From Acridotheres tristis (Eukaryota; Chordata; Aves; Passeriformes; Sturnidae), in NCBI GenBank assembly GCA_037013685.1, contig CM072885.1, forward strand, positions 71,883,285-71,947,284: a stretch of DNA of 64,000 nucleotides, in the 5' to 3' direction. Below are positions 13,401 to 25,020 of the stretch, one piece after another. The position numbers and the translations under genes are program-made. The notes beneath the pieces were generated by a model. The model had not been told where the DNA came from. It saw only the letters and a list, made by a program, of their open reading frames with translations, and searched no databases. Each line of letters starts with the position of its first letter. Within the stretch, counting starts at the first letter, position 1.

Positions 13401-14563
13401 GAAATTTTAAGCTCATAATGATGACTATATGGTGTGGAAAACTGATTCTGGAAAACTGATTCAATCCTGCTCCTCTGAAAAAAGGGAGTGTGGGGCCTAT
13501 AGGTTAGTGCAATGAGGGTGGTTGTGGAAAATTTAATGCTACAATAGGTTTAAAGCAGAATTTTGTGCTGAGAGTCATGGGATACCTCTTGTTTAGGTGA
13601 AGCATCTCTTTTTTTCTTTGTGTGTGTGAGGTGTTGCTTTTGCTTTGTTTGAATCAAAGTCTAAGGCTGAAATGAGAGTTCTTGTGGAGGGGCTGACTGG
13701 AAAAGTGTCACCATCGTTCTGCATCCCACACTCACTGAAATCACTCACACTCTGCACCCCCTGCATCTGATAACTGGGAATTGCTTTCTTAGGAGGTTAG
13801 TCCCAGAAACTCTAAATTTGTGTGCAGAAGTTCAGGAGATCACAAGTTATTGCAGAAATGATGACAGCACATATAGTGGGATCTATATTCTCAATCCAAG
13901 TACTGCTAAAGAATGCCATGAGATTCCACCCTGCTGTCATTAATGTTATATTATAACAACAAGATGCTCCCAGTTGGGATTGTGATTTTCCTGTACTGGG
14001 TGCTGGCACACAATACAACTCAAGATCCCTTCCAGAAGTATTTTACAAACTTTCCTTCCAACCTGGAGCTCTGTGTTTGGTTCAAAGGTACTCCCTGCTA
14101 CCGAAGTCTTTGTACCCTTTCATTAAGTTCTGCTTTCAGAACTGGAAGAAGCCTGACTGATACCCAAGCCTCATGTTTGTCTCTCTCTAGCTTGTAAGAA
14201 CACAGAGTTCTGGAAAAGGTTTGTAAATTCAGTCACTGCTTGCACTGTTCTGTTCCAGCCCTCAATGCTTCCTGTGATTTCCAAGCAGCAATTGGATTTT
14301 GTTTTCCAGAAGTACATACAAATTAATTTTAAGTACCTATGGGAAATTAAAATAACATTTCTGCAAAACTTGTATTTGCAAAGTTATTTGAACATTTGAA
14401 ATTGCTTGGTCTACCGAGAAGGATTCAGAGCAACTGTTCAATTATACAGCAGTGGGGTTTGTTCTGCCTGACAACATCCCAGGGATGCTTTGTGTGAGCT
14501 GTTTGCAGAACCTCACTGCCCCAGGGGCTGCAGCAGCCTCAGAAAGGCTTTGCCTGGCCACTG
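10493..14563. other. Unique AT-rich noncoding sequence
   Basis: No gene recognised. A 149-codon minus frame (12146-12595) and smaller frames are not protein-like. A 14-bp direct duplication (GGAAAACTGATTC) lies at about 13436-13462. A 35-base stretch with acceptor-like and donor-like flanks (12546-12580) was considered and not accepted as an exon. Confidence 0.5.
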
Positions 14564-15120
14564 TTCACAGGAATATAACCTGTACTGTGACAGAGCAGAG
14601 ATTTTAACCCATAGCTTACAGGAACACAAACCTGTACTGTGACAGAGCAGAGATTTTAACCCATAGTTTACAGGAACACAACCCAGACTGTGACAGAGCA
14701 GAGATTTTAACCCATAGCTTACAGGAACACAACATATCTTGTGACAGAGCAGAGATTTTCCCCATAGTTCACAGGAACACAAACCTGTACTGTGACAGAG
14801 CAGAGATTTTAACCCACAGTTCACAGGAACACAACATATCTTGTGACAGAGCAGAGATTTTAACCCATAGCTTACAGGAACACAACCCAGACTGTGACAG
14901 AGCAGAGATTTTAACCCATAGTTTACAGGAACACAAACCTGTACTGTGACAGAGCAGAGATTTTCCCCATAGTTCACAGGAACACAACCCAGACTGTGAC
15001 AGAGCAGAGATTTTTAACCCATAGTTCACAGGAACACAACATATCTTGTGACAGAGCAGAGATTTTTAACCCATAGTTTACAGGAACACAACATATCTTG
15101 TGACAGAGCAGAGATTTTTC
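14564..15120. repeat. 52-bp minisatellite, 11 copies
   Basis: Every unit carries GTGACAGAGCAGAGATTTT followed by an AACCCATAG or CCCCATAG variant and ACAGGAACACAA. Eleven copies of the core are visible. The bases just before GTGACAG come in three flavours: CCTGTACT, CCCAGACT and CATATCTT. Reading left to right as A, B and C the order is A A B C A C B A B C C. The minus strand is open for 154 codons as a Cys/Leu/Ser repeat. This is a consequence of the array and not a gene. Confidence 0.96.
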
Positions 15121-18100
15121 CTAGGACAAGACTCCTGAGCTGTAACTGGCAAAGCTCCTGGAGCTCTGGAGCTCCAGGTACAGGGACACAAAATGCCAGT
15201 GTGTAATAAATGCTCACTTTAATGCTGACAATGGGGATGGCACCTCTCACTGTGGCTGCAGACAAACTCAGGCTGATAGGAATTGTTCTCTTGTATCACA
15301 AACTTGGTAGAAAATGGCAAACTACTAGAGAGTTAGTCCACCATGGATACAAAATTTTGAGGGATCCTTTGGAAGGAAAGCACCTTTTGAAATACCCAAA
15401 TGCTTTCAGAGAGGTATCTTTTATATGCCAAAAAGGAATGCAAATGGGTAATTGTGTGGCTTTGCTTTTATAATGGTTAAAAGTTTGAAAGGCCCAACTT
15501 TGCTCCATAGAGTACCCAGTGCTATGACTTTCCACAACAAATGCACCCATCCATCTGTCCCCATACTATAAATAGTCTTTAGAAACTTGCAGCTGCATAG
15601 TTATGTCTCAAAAAACAGAGCAGACTTTTCCCTTGTGTATTTGTTCTGGCCATGAACCTCGAAGCCATTCCTTCCAAAGCAGGACACTGTTTCCCGAGGC
15701 TGATGGAGTTTTCCTGCACTGAGAGTTGCTGCTCTGCCTGCAGGACCCTTGTGATCCTCTCTCAGTGCATGCTGGCTGTCACGACAGCCCAAGGCTGGGG
15801 GGCAGAGGGTCTAACAACATCTTTTGCCCCAGTTTCCCCCACACACTCTGGGGAAACCAAGCCTTTAGCCTGCTTTGCTGTGCTGCAGGACCAGCACCCT
15901 GCCAGTCCCTCCCACTACGGGTGTGGATCTCCAGCAAAGAGCAGATTTGCAACTAAAATTTGCATATTCCGATTCAGACCACTCTGGGGGGAGAAATATG
16001 AGGCTTTCATTGGTTTGTCCATCTGTTTTCCTGTTAGACTTGCCTTCAGCAGCCTTTTTCCATTCGTTTTAGCATATTTGCTGTTGATAACATCACTGGC
16101 ACTCCCAGTCCTGTCCTGAGAGGTTTTAAAGCTGCTCAGAGGAGCAGCAATCCAAAAGCTGAGTGCAAATCCCCTTTCAGTCCCCTGCACCTCTTAACCA
16201 CGTACTTCTACGGAGATTTCAGCCTCAGTAGATGGGGTGAGATGGAAATGAAGGATAAAACTCCATTTCCTTTACAGCATTCTTGGAAGAACGGTGTACA
16301 GCCCTCCTCCAGCCAGTCCTCTCGATGTCCAGATCAGTAGGCAAGTTCTGTGAAGAAATGTTTTTCTCTTCTTTGTGCTCCACAAATCTGATCAGAAATG
16401 GAGCCCACGTGTTGCCTGGGCCGACAGTTTCTGAAGCACCAGAGAAGTCTGATCTCACTCCTGCTGAAACTGCCAGGAAACTTTCCATTAGTTCCTCAGT
16501 CAACTAAATCAGAAACTGCTTTTACCAGGTACTTTGATAATTAAAATATTGATGAATCTGGAGGGTGTTTGGAGACTTGGCATGACAGAAGAGACAAAAC
16601 ACAACGGTGACAGAAAAATCTGTGCCCTGACCCAGCTTGGAACAACTGGTAAGGAGTGAGCAGTAATGGAAGCTTGGAAAGGCTCCTGCTGCCAAAAGCA
16701 GAATTCAAAATGTTTTACAATGCACCAGTAATGAAGAGCTGGTTTCTAGACCACAAATTTTTAAGAGTTATAAAAAGTGGGATTCTTGGCAAAACGCAGC
16801 AGGATAAAGTTTGTTATTCCTTTCAGCCTATTCCCCATGGGACTGATTCTACAAGAGGATTAGTGGCACAGATACCTTCATAATTCCATAGTGTTTCTCA
16901 AAATTAAATATTTTCAGGTGTCTGAATGAGGGCCTTTAGTCTCAAGGCTGAGACCTATTCTTATAAAACTGAGCTCTCATGTGAGGGAACAAGCATCAGG
17001 GTAACCACACAGAATAAAACATGGCACTGGACTCTGAGCAGGGAAAAAAACATTAAAGCTGTTCACTGAGACTCAAAGGTCAGTAATACCAACCAGGAAT
17101 CCACTGCTCACTTCTCTTTAAAAATACAACATGTGCAGGATAATATTATCACAGGTGGGTTCTGGGGTGGTTTTGGTGCACCTATGGTTATTCTGTAAGA
17201 CACTAAACTCCCTCACCAGACAGGAAGGTGTTTCTGGTATTTCTCTCTCCCAGTTGATATGTATGGCAACATCTCTAAGAGCAATGCAGGAGACAACACT
17301 CAAATGCCTTTTGAAATTATTTTTCTAGGCTTTGTAATTTATTCAAGAGCATGCATGTCCTTTCTACATCTTGGTTACCAAAAATGTGGAATGGAGAAAT
17401 ATTTCAGAGATATCCTTAGAAAAATGGTTTCAGTTCAGGCACTAGAGCTGATATGTGATACTTCAGTGAAAGGACAGCAGTAAAATTTCCCTTTCACTAA
17501 AGGACACCTGGGGTGGAGAATGGATCTCACTGATTTGAGCACTCCCCTACTTTCACACATCCGATTTCAAAGCCTTTAAATCTGCTCCTAGCAAGTTTCA
17601 ACTGAGCCCTCCTGAGTTACTGTAGGAGTTCCTTGACTGAAAATGGTTTCCAGGCTCTTTTTCCATGTTTCCAGTGTGGGTATTTTTCCTTTCAGATAAG
17701 GATGTATTTGACTGACCGTGTAATTATGAAACATTGCTGATACAGGTAAGCTGAAGGAGGTGTGAGACTGATAGATCCAGAGCAATCCTGCTGATAACTT
17801 GCTCAAATATTGTGTTTGTTTTACTTTGCCTTTGCTAGCTGCTGTGTTTGAGCATTGCAAAAGACTGAGCACGTGTGAGCAAACAAACTTCTTACTGTGA
17901 TGGACGCTGGGAAGAGCCTCTGTTTGTAAATGTTTGCATTCTGGTTTGCTAGCACTGGAATATATCCCGAGATTTATAATCTGGTTCACACCTTTCCCTT
18001 GCTCCTGGAGGCAGGCACTGGGTCCAGCCTGGAGCTGAGATTCTTGCATAAACTTCAACAGCTGGAGCCTTGACAGTTATCAAATCTTGTGAAATTTCAC

Positions 18101-21100
18101 AATAACTTGCAGGAACAGTGATTAACAGTTGTTCCTTTCTTTTATTAGGAATGTCTTGTGAGGGCTTTGAGCTATGAAGTTGTGCAATTATTGGAAGGCA
18201 GCGTGGGTTATGATTAGCATATCCTGGTTAAGCAGGACCAGGAAATGAGCAGCATCCTTACTGTGGCCTCACAGATCCCCACATCCCCAGTGCCAGAGTG
18301 CAAGGGATGAAGTCACCTGAGCTTCCACTCTGATGAGAAGCTGTGAAAACGAGGGCAAGGCCTCCACACTTCCCTGGAAGCAAAGAAGTCTGAGTGGCTG
18401 ATTGCCAGGAGCTGTTGGGATCTCCAGCACATTCCAGCAGGAATATTAACAGGTCTGGGTAAAATCCTCTGAGTTTCCAAGAGCTGTGAATATCTGCTGT
18501 TTAATGTACACACGGCTTGTGGTCCCCAGCTAGCCGGAAACTCTCCAAACTCTGCAAATTCCTCCCGAAACTCTCACACCCAGACTGCTCTCCAAACATT
18601 CCTCCTCCTCTCTTTGAGCAGATGTGGTCTCAGAGTCCTGAAACCGTCTGGGAGTGTCAGCTATGGGCTCCCAGTCATCACCTTGTAATGGGATTAGCAC
18701 CCATCGAGCCCACAGATGCTGGGCCACTGCTGAAATAGCTGTAACGCTTTGAAATAGAAAATATCATTAAAGGGCTGTGTGGAACCTGACCCAAAGCTCA
18801 CCAAAGTCCGTGGATTCTGCTGTTCCACGGGTCTCAGGGGCTTGGGGTTAACCCACAGTCAATAATGATTTTGGATCCTCTGGCTTTTTATCCCATCTGA
18901 ATATTCTCTGAAGCAGCTTTTAAAGACCAACTGAGACGTGTTTTGTCCCTTCACACGGCGTGAAAAGACTGAAGGGACAAAAAGTGGCTTCCAAAGTCTG
19001 TCCCTGGACAGGACAAAGGCCCTGCAGAGAGCCCCTGGGAGAGGCAGAATTGCCAGAATTCCTGTCCTTAGGAAGGCAAGACAGGGCTGTGCCAGCGCTG
19101 CACTGCACCCTGCAACAGGCCAGAGCTGGGAAAAGTTCGAACTTGGGTTTTGAGCTGACTGAAATATTCTGCAGGCAGAAATCCAAGGAGCTGGGGTTGG
19201 GATGTTTGAAATCTTCCTTTGGTCTATCCTGGGTGCTGTGCTCCAGCTCCCAGGAGGGCAGTGAGGAAATGTGGCCCTCGGTTTCTTGGCACCTGGTAAA
19301 CTCAAACTGACTCTGGAATTTTATCAGAGTGACTGAAGACTTCAGCTCTATCCTTAAAAATGAAGTTACAGCTGAAGATATGCCCTTTACTATTTTGGAT
19401 GAGCTACCTCAGCTGTCTCTATAATAACTGACAAGAATTACTTGTAGATTCTTTGTCTCAATTTGATAGATTTATAACTTTTTAAAATAGTTTTGTAACG
19501 TTTTAAGTGCTTTTTAGCCTTTATTCTGTGTTCCTGTAGGATATCCCATTGAGAAGTGTGGCCTATGGTGAACAATCAGTCTAGCAAACTATAAACTGTT
19601 TGGAAAATATTTAACTAGTGCCACTTTTAACCAGAGGATGACAATGGCTTTGCCTTCCAAGAGGTATGAAAAGGTTATCAGGTATTATTTTTTACCTGCT
19701 GAGAAGTGTGCATGAACTCAAGTCCTTTGCTGGATCTGAAAAATAACAAATAAATATACAGATGTTGTGGGCTTGTTTGCTTGCAGGTTTGTTTTTTTTG
19801 AAGCAACATGGGGTTTCTACTGGAAGAGATATGAGTCAGCATCTAAATTTCTGTGAGAAAAGGCAGGCATCTGTTTTGTTGGGTTTGCCTGTTGTTTTTT
19901 TCTTTCTCAAATTCCTGTTTCCATTTCACCCAACAGGAGAGGGAGTCTAATGATGCTTGTTTCCAGATCTGAACATCATCTGAGAACATCTGAATCTGTG
20001 TCATTTCCATGGACCCATCAAGCCTTTAGAGTGAGATTGGGAGCAGCAAAGGGCTGGGACTGAAAGTCACACCAGAAATCCTTCAAATGGGACTGCCCTT
20101 GTCAGCTGACAGCAAAGGAATTTTAGGAGGCAAGCTCCAGCTGCTGCACTGAAGGAAGAAAGCCAGAGCACACTTGACCTGGCCATTGTCTGGGGACTTT
20201 ATTGTAGCAGAAGAAAAGGAGAGCCTGGAAAGCCAGGAGAGCTCCTGTGGGCAGGGGAGGGCAGGCAGGGCTGGAGAGAAAGGGAAAAGAAGCAGGAAAT
20301 GACACGTGCCCTCAATTCTGCTCTATAAACAGAAAAGGAAAACAAATTGTTTTGTCTTTTCTCTCAGGCTGCAGAGCTGACAAAGGAAACTCAGCTCAGT
20401 GTGCTCATGCTGGGCCTGATCTGCTCACCCAGCTGGGATTTTCCATCTGGAGCAGATGAAGTTGGTAAATACAGAGTGGCCACCTTCTCCTGAGCCTTTA
20501 TGCCAAGATGGGCATCTTCAAATATTACCTGGGGCTTGTCCAGGGGGTGAATTTTATCTTTTTGCACCTCCCCATCATGTGCCCACCCCAGCTTTTTGGC
20601 TGACACTGTTTTGGGGTCAAACCCAGCAGATGTGAGTCCCCAGCAGAGAGAGGTGATGGAGGTGCTGGAGAAGAAAGGATTCCCATCCCTGCAGAGACTG
20701 CCCTGGCCCCTGGCAAACATCACCAAAGTGAGGATTTTAAACTGTCAGAAGTTGAGATTGGGACTCTCCCCAAACGACAGGGAGATCTTTTGCAAAACTT
20801 GGATGGGATTTCTGGCCTAAGCCAGCAATCATCTGAATCTGAGATTTTGGTCTGTTTTTCTCTGTGGCAGGAATGAAGAAAAAGGATTTGAATGAAGTGA
20901 GAAAGAACTCGGTGTCCATGCTCAAAATGTTCTGAAACAGAATGCTTTCTATCTACTTGAAACTTCTTTCATTTTACATAATCTGAAAAATAAAAATATT
21001 TTTCGTCATTGTTTTTTCCCTGGTTTGGCAGTGAAAATTAGTTTCCCTTGCAGAATGTCTGCTGCACTGGTCTTGTCAGCCAGGAAATGCAGCCCTGTAA

Positions 21101-22156
21101 TTGGTAAATAAATATTTCCTGTGCTCACTTCATGTTTAGGCCAGCCATTTGTTATAGTTGCTACTGGCAATTAATTTAATAACTTGAACAAATATAAATC
21201 CATACGTACAAAATGGAAAAAAACCCCTCAAACCAAAAACAAAACAATAAAACTACTAGAATAAGAAAAATTTGCAATGAAAGGTAGCTTTGAAATTAAA
21301 AAAGTTGAAAAATGCTTAGAAATAGTGACATTTGGAGAGTTTAGGTAGCAAATATTTGAGTGCAGGATCTCCACTCAGCTCTTTACAGCCATAATTTTTG
21401 TGACTATCCAAACCTAATGGTGTTATGTGTAGAATACTGACCTGAGAGGTAATGAAGTCATCCTCATAAAATCAGTTTCAACTGATTTTCAATCAAGCCC
21501 TGCCTGCCTGTGGATGTTTCCTAAAGTTCTTTTTCACATCTTATGTGGCAAAATGAACCATTCCAAGGGTGGCTGGCACTGGGTTAAGACAAACAGTTTA
21601 AGAAATGTGAGAAGCTGTGAAAGGGCTGTGGTTTTTTTTTTAAGGAACTTAAACAAAATAGCAATTCTCGTGCTGGGGAAGATGGAAATTATTTCTCTGC
21701 AATGAGAAATATGAAGAAAAAAATTGCAGGGTAAGTGAATACAGGAGCTCAATAAAAGGATGCCATTAGCAGCATTTAGGGATCACTTTGTTTCAGAAGG
21801 AAGGGATGAGTTTTTAAAGCCTATTAGGAATAGAAAAGCCACTTGTTTATTATATCAGTGATTTATTTATAAGACAGACCAAATGTGCCTGGTAAATGAA
21901 AAAATCTGTTTAACATGCAGTGATCACTGGAGTAATGTGAACCTTTGCTTTATTTATTTCTGTGGTGCAGCTCTTTTGTAGCTCTTGCCTTTTTTCCTGA
22001 CACTCACACATCATGAAGGGTGTGCAGTCTGCTAATGACATTGTACAAATACACAAGCAACCCAAAACTTCACAGTGCTTCAAAGGAATCACACTTTATA
22101 TTCTTCTTTTGCTCTTTGTAGTTGTAATGATCATGTTGTTACTTCTTTCATTCCAG
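15121..22156. other. Unique noncoding sequence
   Basis: Mixed composition. A 155-codon plus frame (15652-16119) and a 156-codon minus frame (17588-18058) are near the length expected by chance and show no domain that I recognise. A somewhat less AT-rich patch lies at 18500-18740. No CR1, LTR or RNA gene is recognised. Confidence 0.5.
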
Positions 22157-22201
22157 GAGGAGCTGATTCCAAGCCCAGGGAAGCTGTTGAGTGGAGCAGT
22201 G
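22157..22201 (+). other. Possible 45-bp exon (splice-signal-flanked)
   Basis: A pyrimidine-rich acceptor (CTTCTTTCATTCCAG) ends at 22156 and a donor (GTGAGTTT) begins at 22202. The enclosed 45 bases are open in one frame, reading Glu-Glu-Leu-Ile-Pro-Ser-Pro-Gly-Lys and continuing for 15 residues, so it would be a symmetric micro-exon. I do not recognise the peptide. Acceptor/donor pairs at this spacing occur by chance many times in 64 kb, so this is only a candidate. Confidence 0.12.
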
Positions 22202-23573
22202 GTGAGTTTGGATGCCATTAAAAAATACAAATATTAAAGAGAAATGGTTGTGTTAGATTCAGTCAAGTCATCCTGTTTCTCAGGTTCCAGCAGCATATAG
22301 GTGACAGCTTAGGTGACTAAGTTTGACCTCTGTGAATGCCAGAGATGAAATTGTCAAATTATTCAGGTCCTTGTTTGGATGAAATGGTGCAAAAAGCTGA
22401 AAAATGTCCTAACAGACAGGGAATTGGGTGAGGCTAGAAAGACAAGGGTAGCTAGTGAAGTGTGAAGACTGGGCTGAAGTTCTGAAGTAAAAGGAGAAAT
22501 CCCATTTAATGAGGCCTGAAATAAGATGAATGAAAAGAGAGAGAAGAAAAATTTGTCTGTGCCTGCTGAGTTAGGCTCCCACGAGAAAGCCAAAATGCAT
22601 TAGTGGTGATTTCAGTGTGAAATGAGGGAACAATGTCAGCAAAGAACTGAACTGGAGGAAGAGCACGCTCATTTAGGGATTCAAAAATGTGTTTGCACAC
22701 AGTCAGAGCTGGATATGGAGCTGCACGGCAGGGACCAAGGAGGTCATAATGAAGCAATAATGGAGTAATGATGTAAAGCTGATTCTGAGCCCTGTTCTCA
22801 GGGCAGCTGAGGGCCAGCAATGCCTGGGGGTCACCCGGCAGTGCTCAGCTCTCCTGCTCCATGGGGCAGCCAGTCTGCTCTGGAGAGGCTGAAAGCAGAC
22901 AGAGAGGTTAAATCACCTCTCCACACCACATTTGGGATTCCCCAGGCTTGGGGAGTCTCCATCACCCCCCCAGACCCAGACCAGGAGCAGATGACAAAGG
23001 TGGGGAGAGCAGAAAGAAGAGTTTGGTGGCAAACACACACACGTGTGAGGAGCAGCAGGAGTTAACCCAGCAGATGAAAGTAAGTTTGTCCCACTTTCTT
23101 CAACCATTTCAATCTAGCACTCCTCCTGGGAGTGATGATTTTAAGCAGGCCAGTTAGTCTGGTGCCTCTGTTGCCTGTGTTTTCCCCTCCCCAATCCATC
23201 TTGGCTTGTGCTCTTGCCTTCTCTGTACTCCCACCTATGCCTTGCACTGCAGCTGTTTTCCCATTTGTTTCTGTCCATGAAGGAGAGTGAGAGGGAAGAA
23301 TATGTCACAGATACTTGAGGAATAATAGAGTGTTCCTGAGCTAAAATAATCAAGGGCTGACACAGTGACCTTTTCCACAGCTCTGTCTGGCAGTAACAGC
23401 TCTCAGCTGCTCTGAAGGGCATTCCAGTGATGCTGATGAACTGGCAGCCCCACCGAGGCAGACACTGCCTTTTGTTTGATGCCAGTGATTGTCTGCCCTG
23501 CTGTGACTCCCTTTTCTGTGCTGCGGCCAGACCTGAGTTGATGGAGAAATCTCTTCTTTCTCCTGTCCCCAGT
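22202..23573. other. Unique noncoding sequence before the 43-bp array
   Basis: No gene recognised. A CACACGTGTG palindrome lies at about 23038-23047. A pyrimidine-rich CCCCAG immediately abuts the first unit of the next array, mimicking a splice acceptor. Confidence 0.5.
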
Positions 23574-25020
23574 GCTGGAGCTGTGGGATGTGGATGTGCA
23601 GGGAGGTTTGGGAATTGCTGGAGCTGTGGGATGTGGATGTGGATGTGCAGGGAGGTTTGGGGAATTGCTGGAGCTGTGGGATGTGGATGTGGATGTGCAG
23701 GGAAGTTTGGGAATTGCTGGAGCTGTGGGATGTGGATGTGCAGGGAGGTTTGGGAATTGCTGGAGCTGTGGGATGTGGATGTGCAGGGAGGTTTGGGAAT
23801 TGCTGGAGCTGTGGGATGTGGATGTGGATGTGCAGGGAGGTTTGGGAATTGCTGGAGCTGTGGGATGTGGATGTGCAGGGAGGTTTGGGAATTGCTGGAG
23901 CTGTGGGGATGTGGATGTGCAGGGAGGTTTGGGGAATTGCTGGAGCTGTGGGATGTGGATGTGGATGTGCGGGGAGGTTTGGGAATTGCTGGAGCTGTGG
24001 GATGTGGATGTGCAGGGAGGTTTGGGAATTGCTGGAGCTGTGGGATGTGGATGTGCAGGGAGGTTTGGGAATTGCTGGAGCTGTGTGGGATGTGGATGTG
24101 CAGGGAGGTTTGGGAATTGCTGGAGCTGTGGGATGTGGATGTGCAGGGAGGTTTGGGAATTGCTGGAGCTGTGGGATGTGGATGTGCAGGGAGGTTTGGG
24201 AATTGCTGGAGCTGTGGGATGTGGATGTGCAGGGAGGTTTGGGAATTGCTGGAGCTGTGGGATGTGGATGTGCAGGGAGGTTTGGGGAATTGCTGGAGCT
24301 GTGGGATGTGGATGTGGATGTGCAGGGAGGTTTGGGAATTGCTGGAGCTGTGGGATGTGGATGTGCAGGGAGGTTTGGGAATTGCTGGAGCTGTGGGATG
24401 TGGATGTGCAGGGAGGTTTGGGAATTGCTGGAGCTGTGGGATGTGGATGTGGATGTGCAGGGAGGTTTGGGGAATTGCTGGAGCTGTGGGATGTGGATGT
24501 GCAGGGAGGTTTGGGAATTGCTGGAGCTGTGGGATGTGGATGTGGATGTGCAGGGAAGTTTGGGAATTGCTGGAGCTGTGGGATGTGGATGTGCAGGGAG
24601 GTTTGGGGAATTGCTGGAGCTGTGTGGGATATGGATGTGCAGGGAGGTTTGGGAATTGCTGGAGCTGTGGGATGTGGATGTGCAGGGAGGTCTGGGAATT
24701 GCTGGAGCTGTGGGATGTGGATGTGCAGGGAGGTTTGGGAATTGCTGGAGCTGTGGGATGTGGATGTGCAGGGAGGTTTGGGGAATTGCTGGAGCTGTGG
24801 GATGTGGATGTGCAGGGAGGTTTGGGAATTGCTGGAGCTGTGGGATGTGGATGTGCAGGGAGGTTTGGGAATTGCTGGAGCTGTGGGATGTGGATGTGGA
24901 TGTGCAGGGAGGTTTGGGAATTGCTGGAGCTGTGGGATGTGGATGTGGATGTGCAGGGAGGTTTGGGAATTGCTGGAGCTGTGGGATGTGGATGTGGATG
25001 TGCAGGGAGGTTTGGGAATT
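23574..25020. repeat. 43/49-bp minisatellite, 32 copies
   Basis: The unit begins GCTGGAGCTGTGGGATGTGG, continues ATGTGCAGGGAGGTTTGGGA and ends ATT. By start-to-start spacing I count 32 units. Ten of them (2, 3, 6, 9, 17, 20, 22, 30, 31, 32) carry one extra GATGTG hexamer, giving 49-50 bp, and single-base G gains give 44-50 bp. The absence of stops in most frames yields open frames of about 490-580 codons on both strands. They read Gly/Cys/Trp-rich on plus and Pro/His/Ser-rich on minus and are artefacts. Units 2-3 and 20-22 share the same unusual features, including GGGAAGTTT in place of GGGAGGTTT, which points to internal block duplication. Confidence 0.97.

Noticed and set aside
23550..23573. 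Splice acceptor immediately before the 43-bp array
   Set aside because: The sequence after it is pure minisatellite. Pyrimidine-rich CAG endings occur beside several arrays here without exon support.
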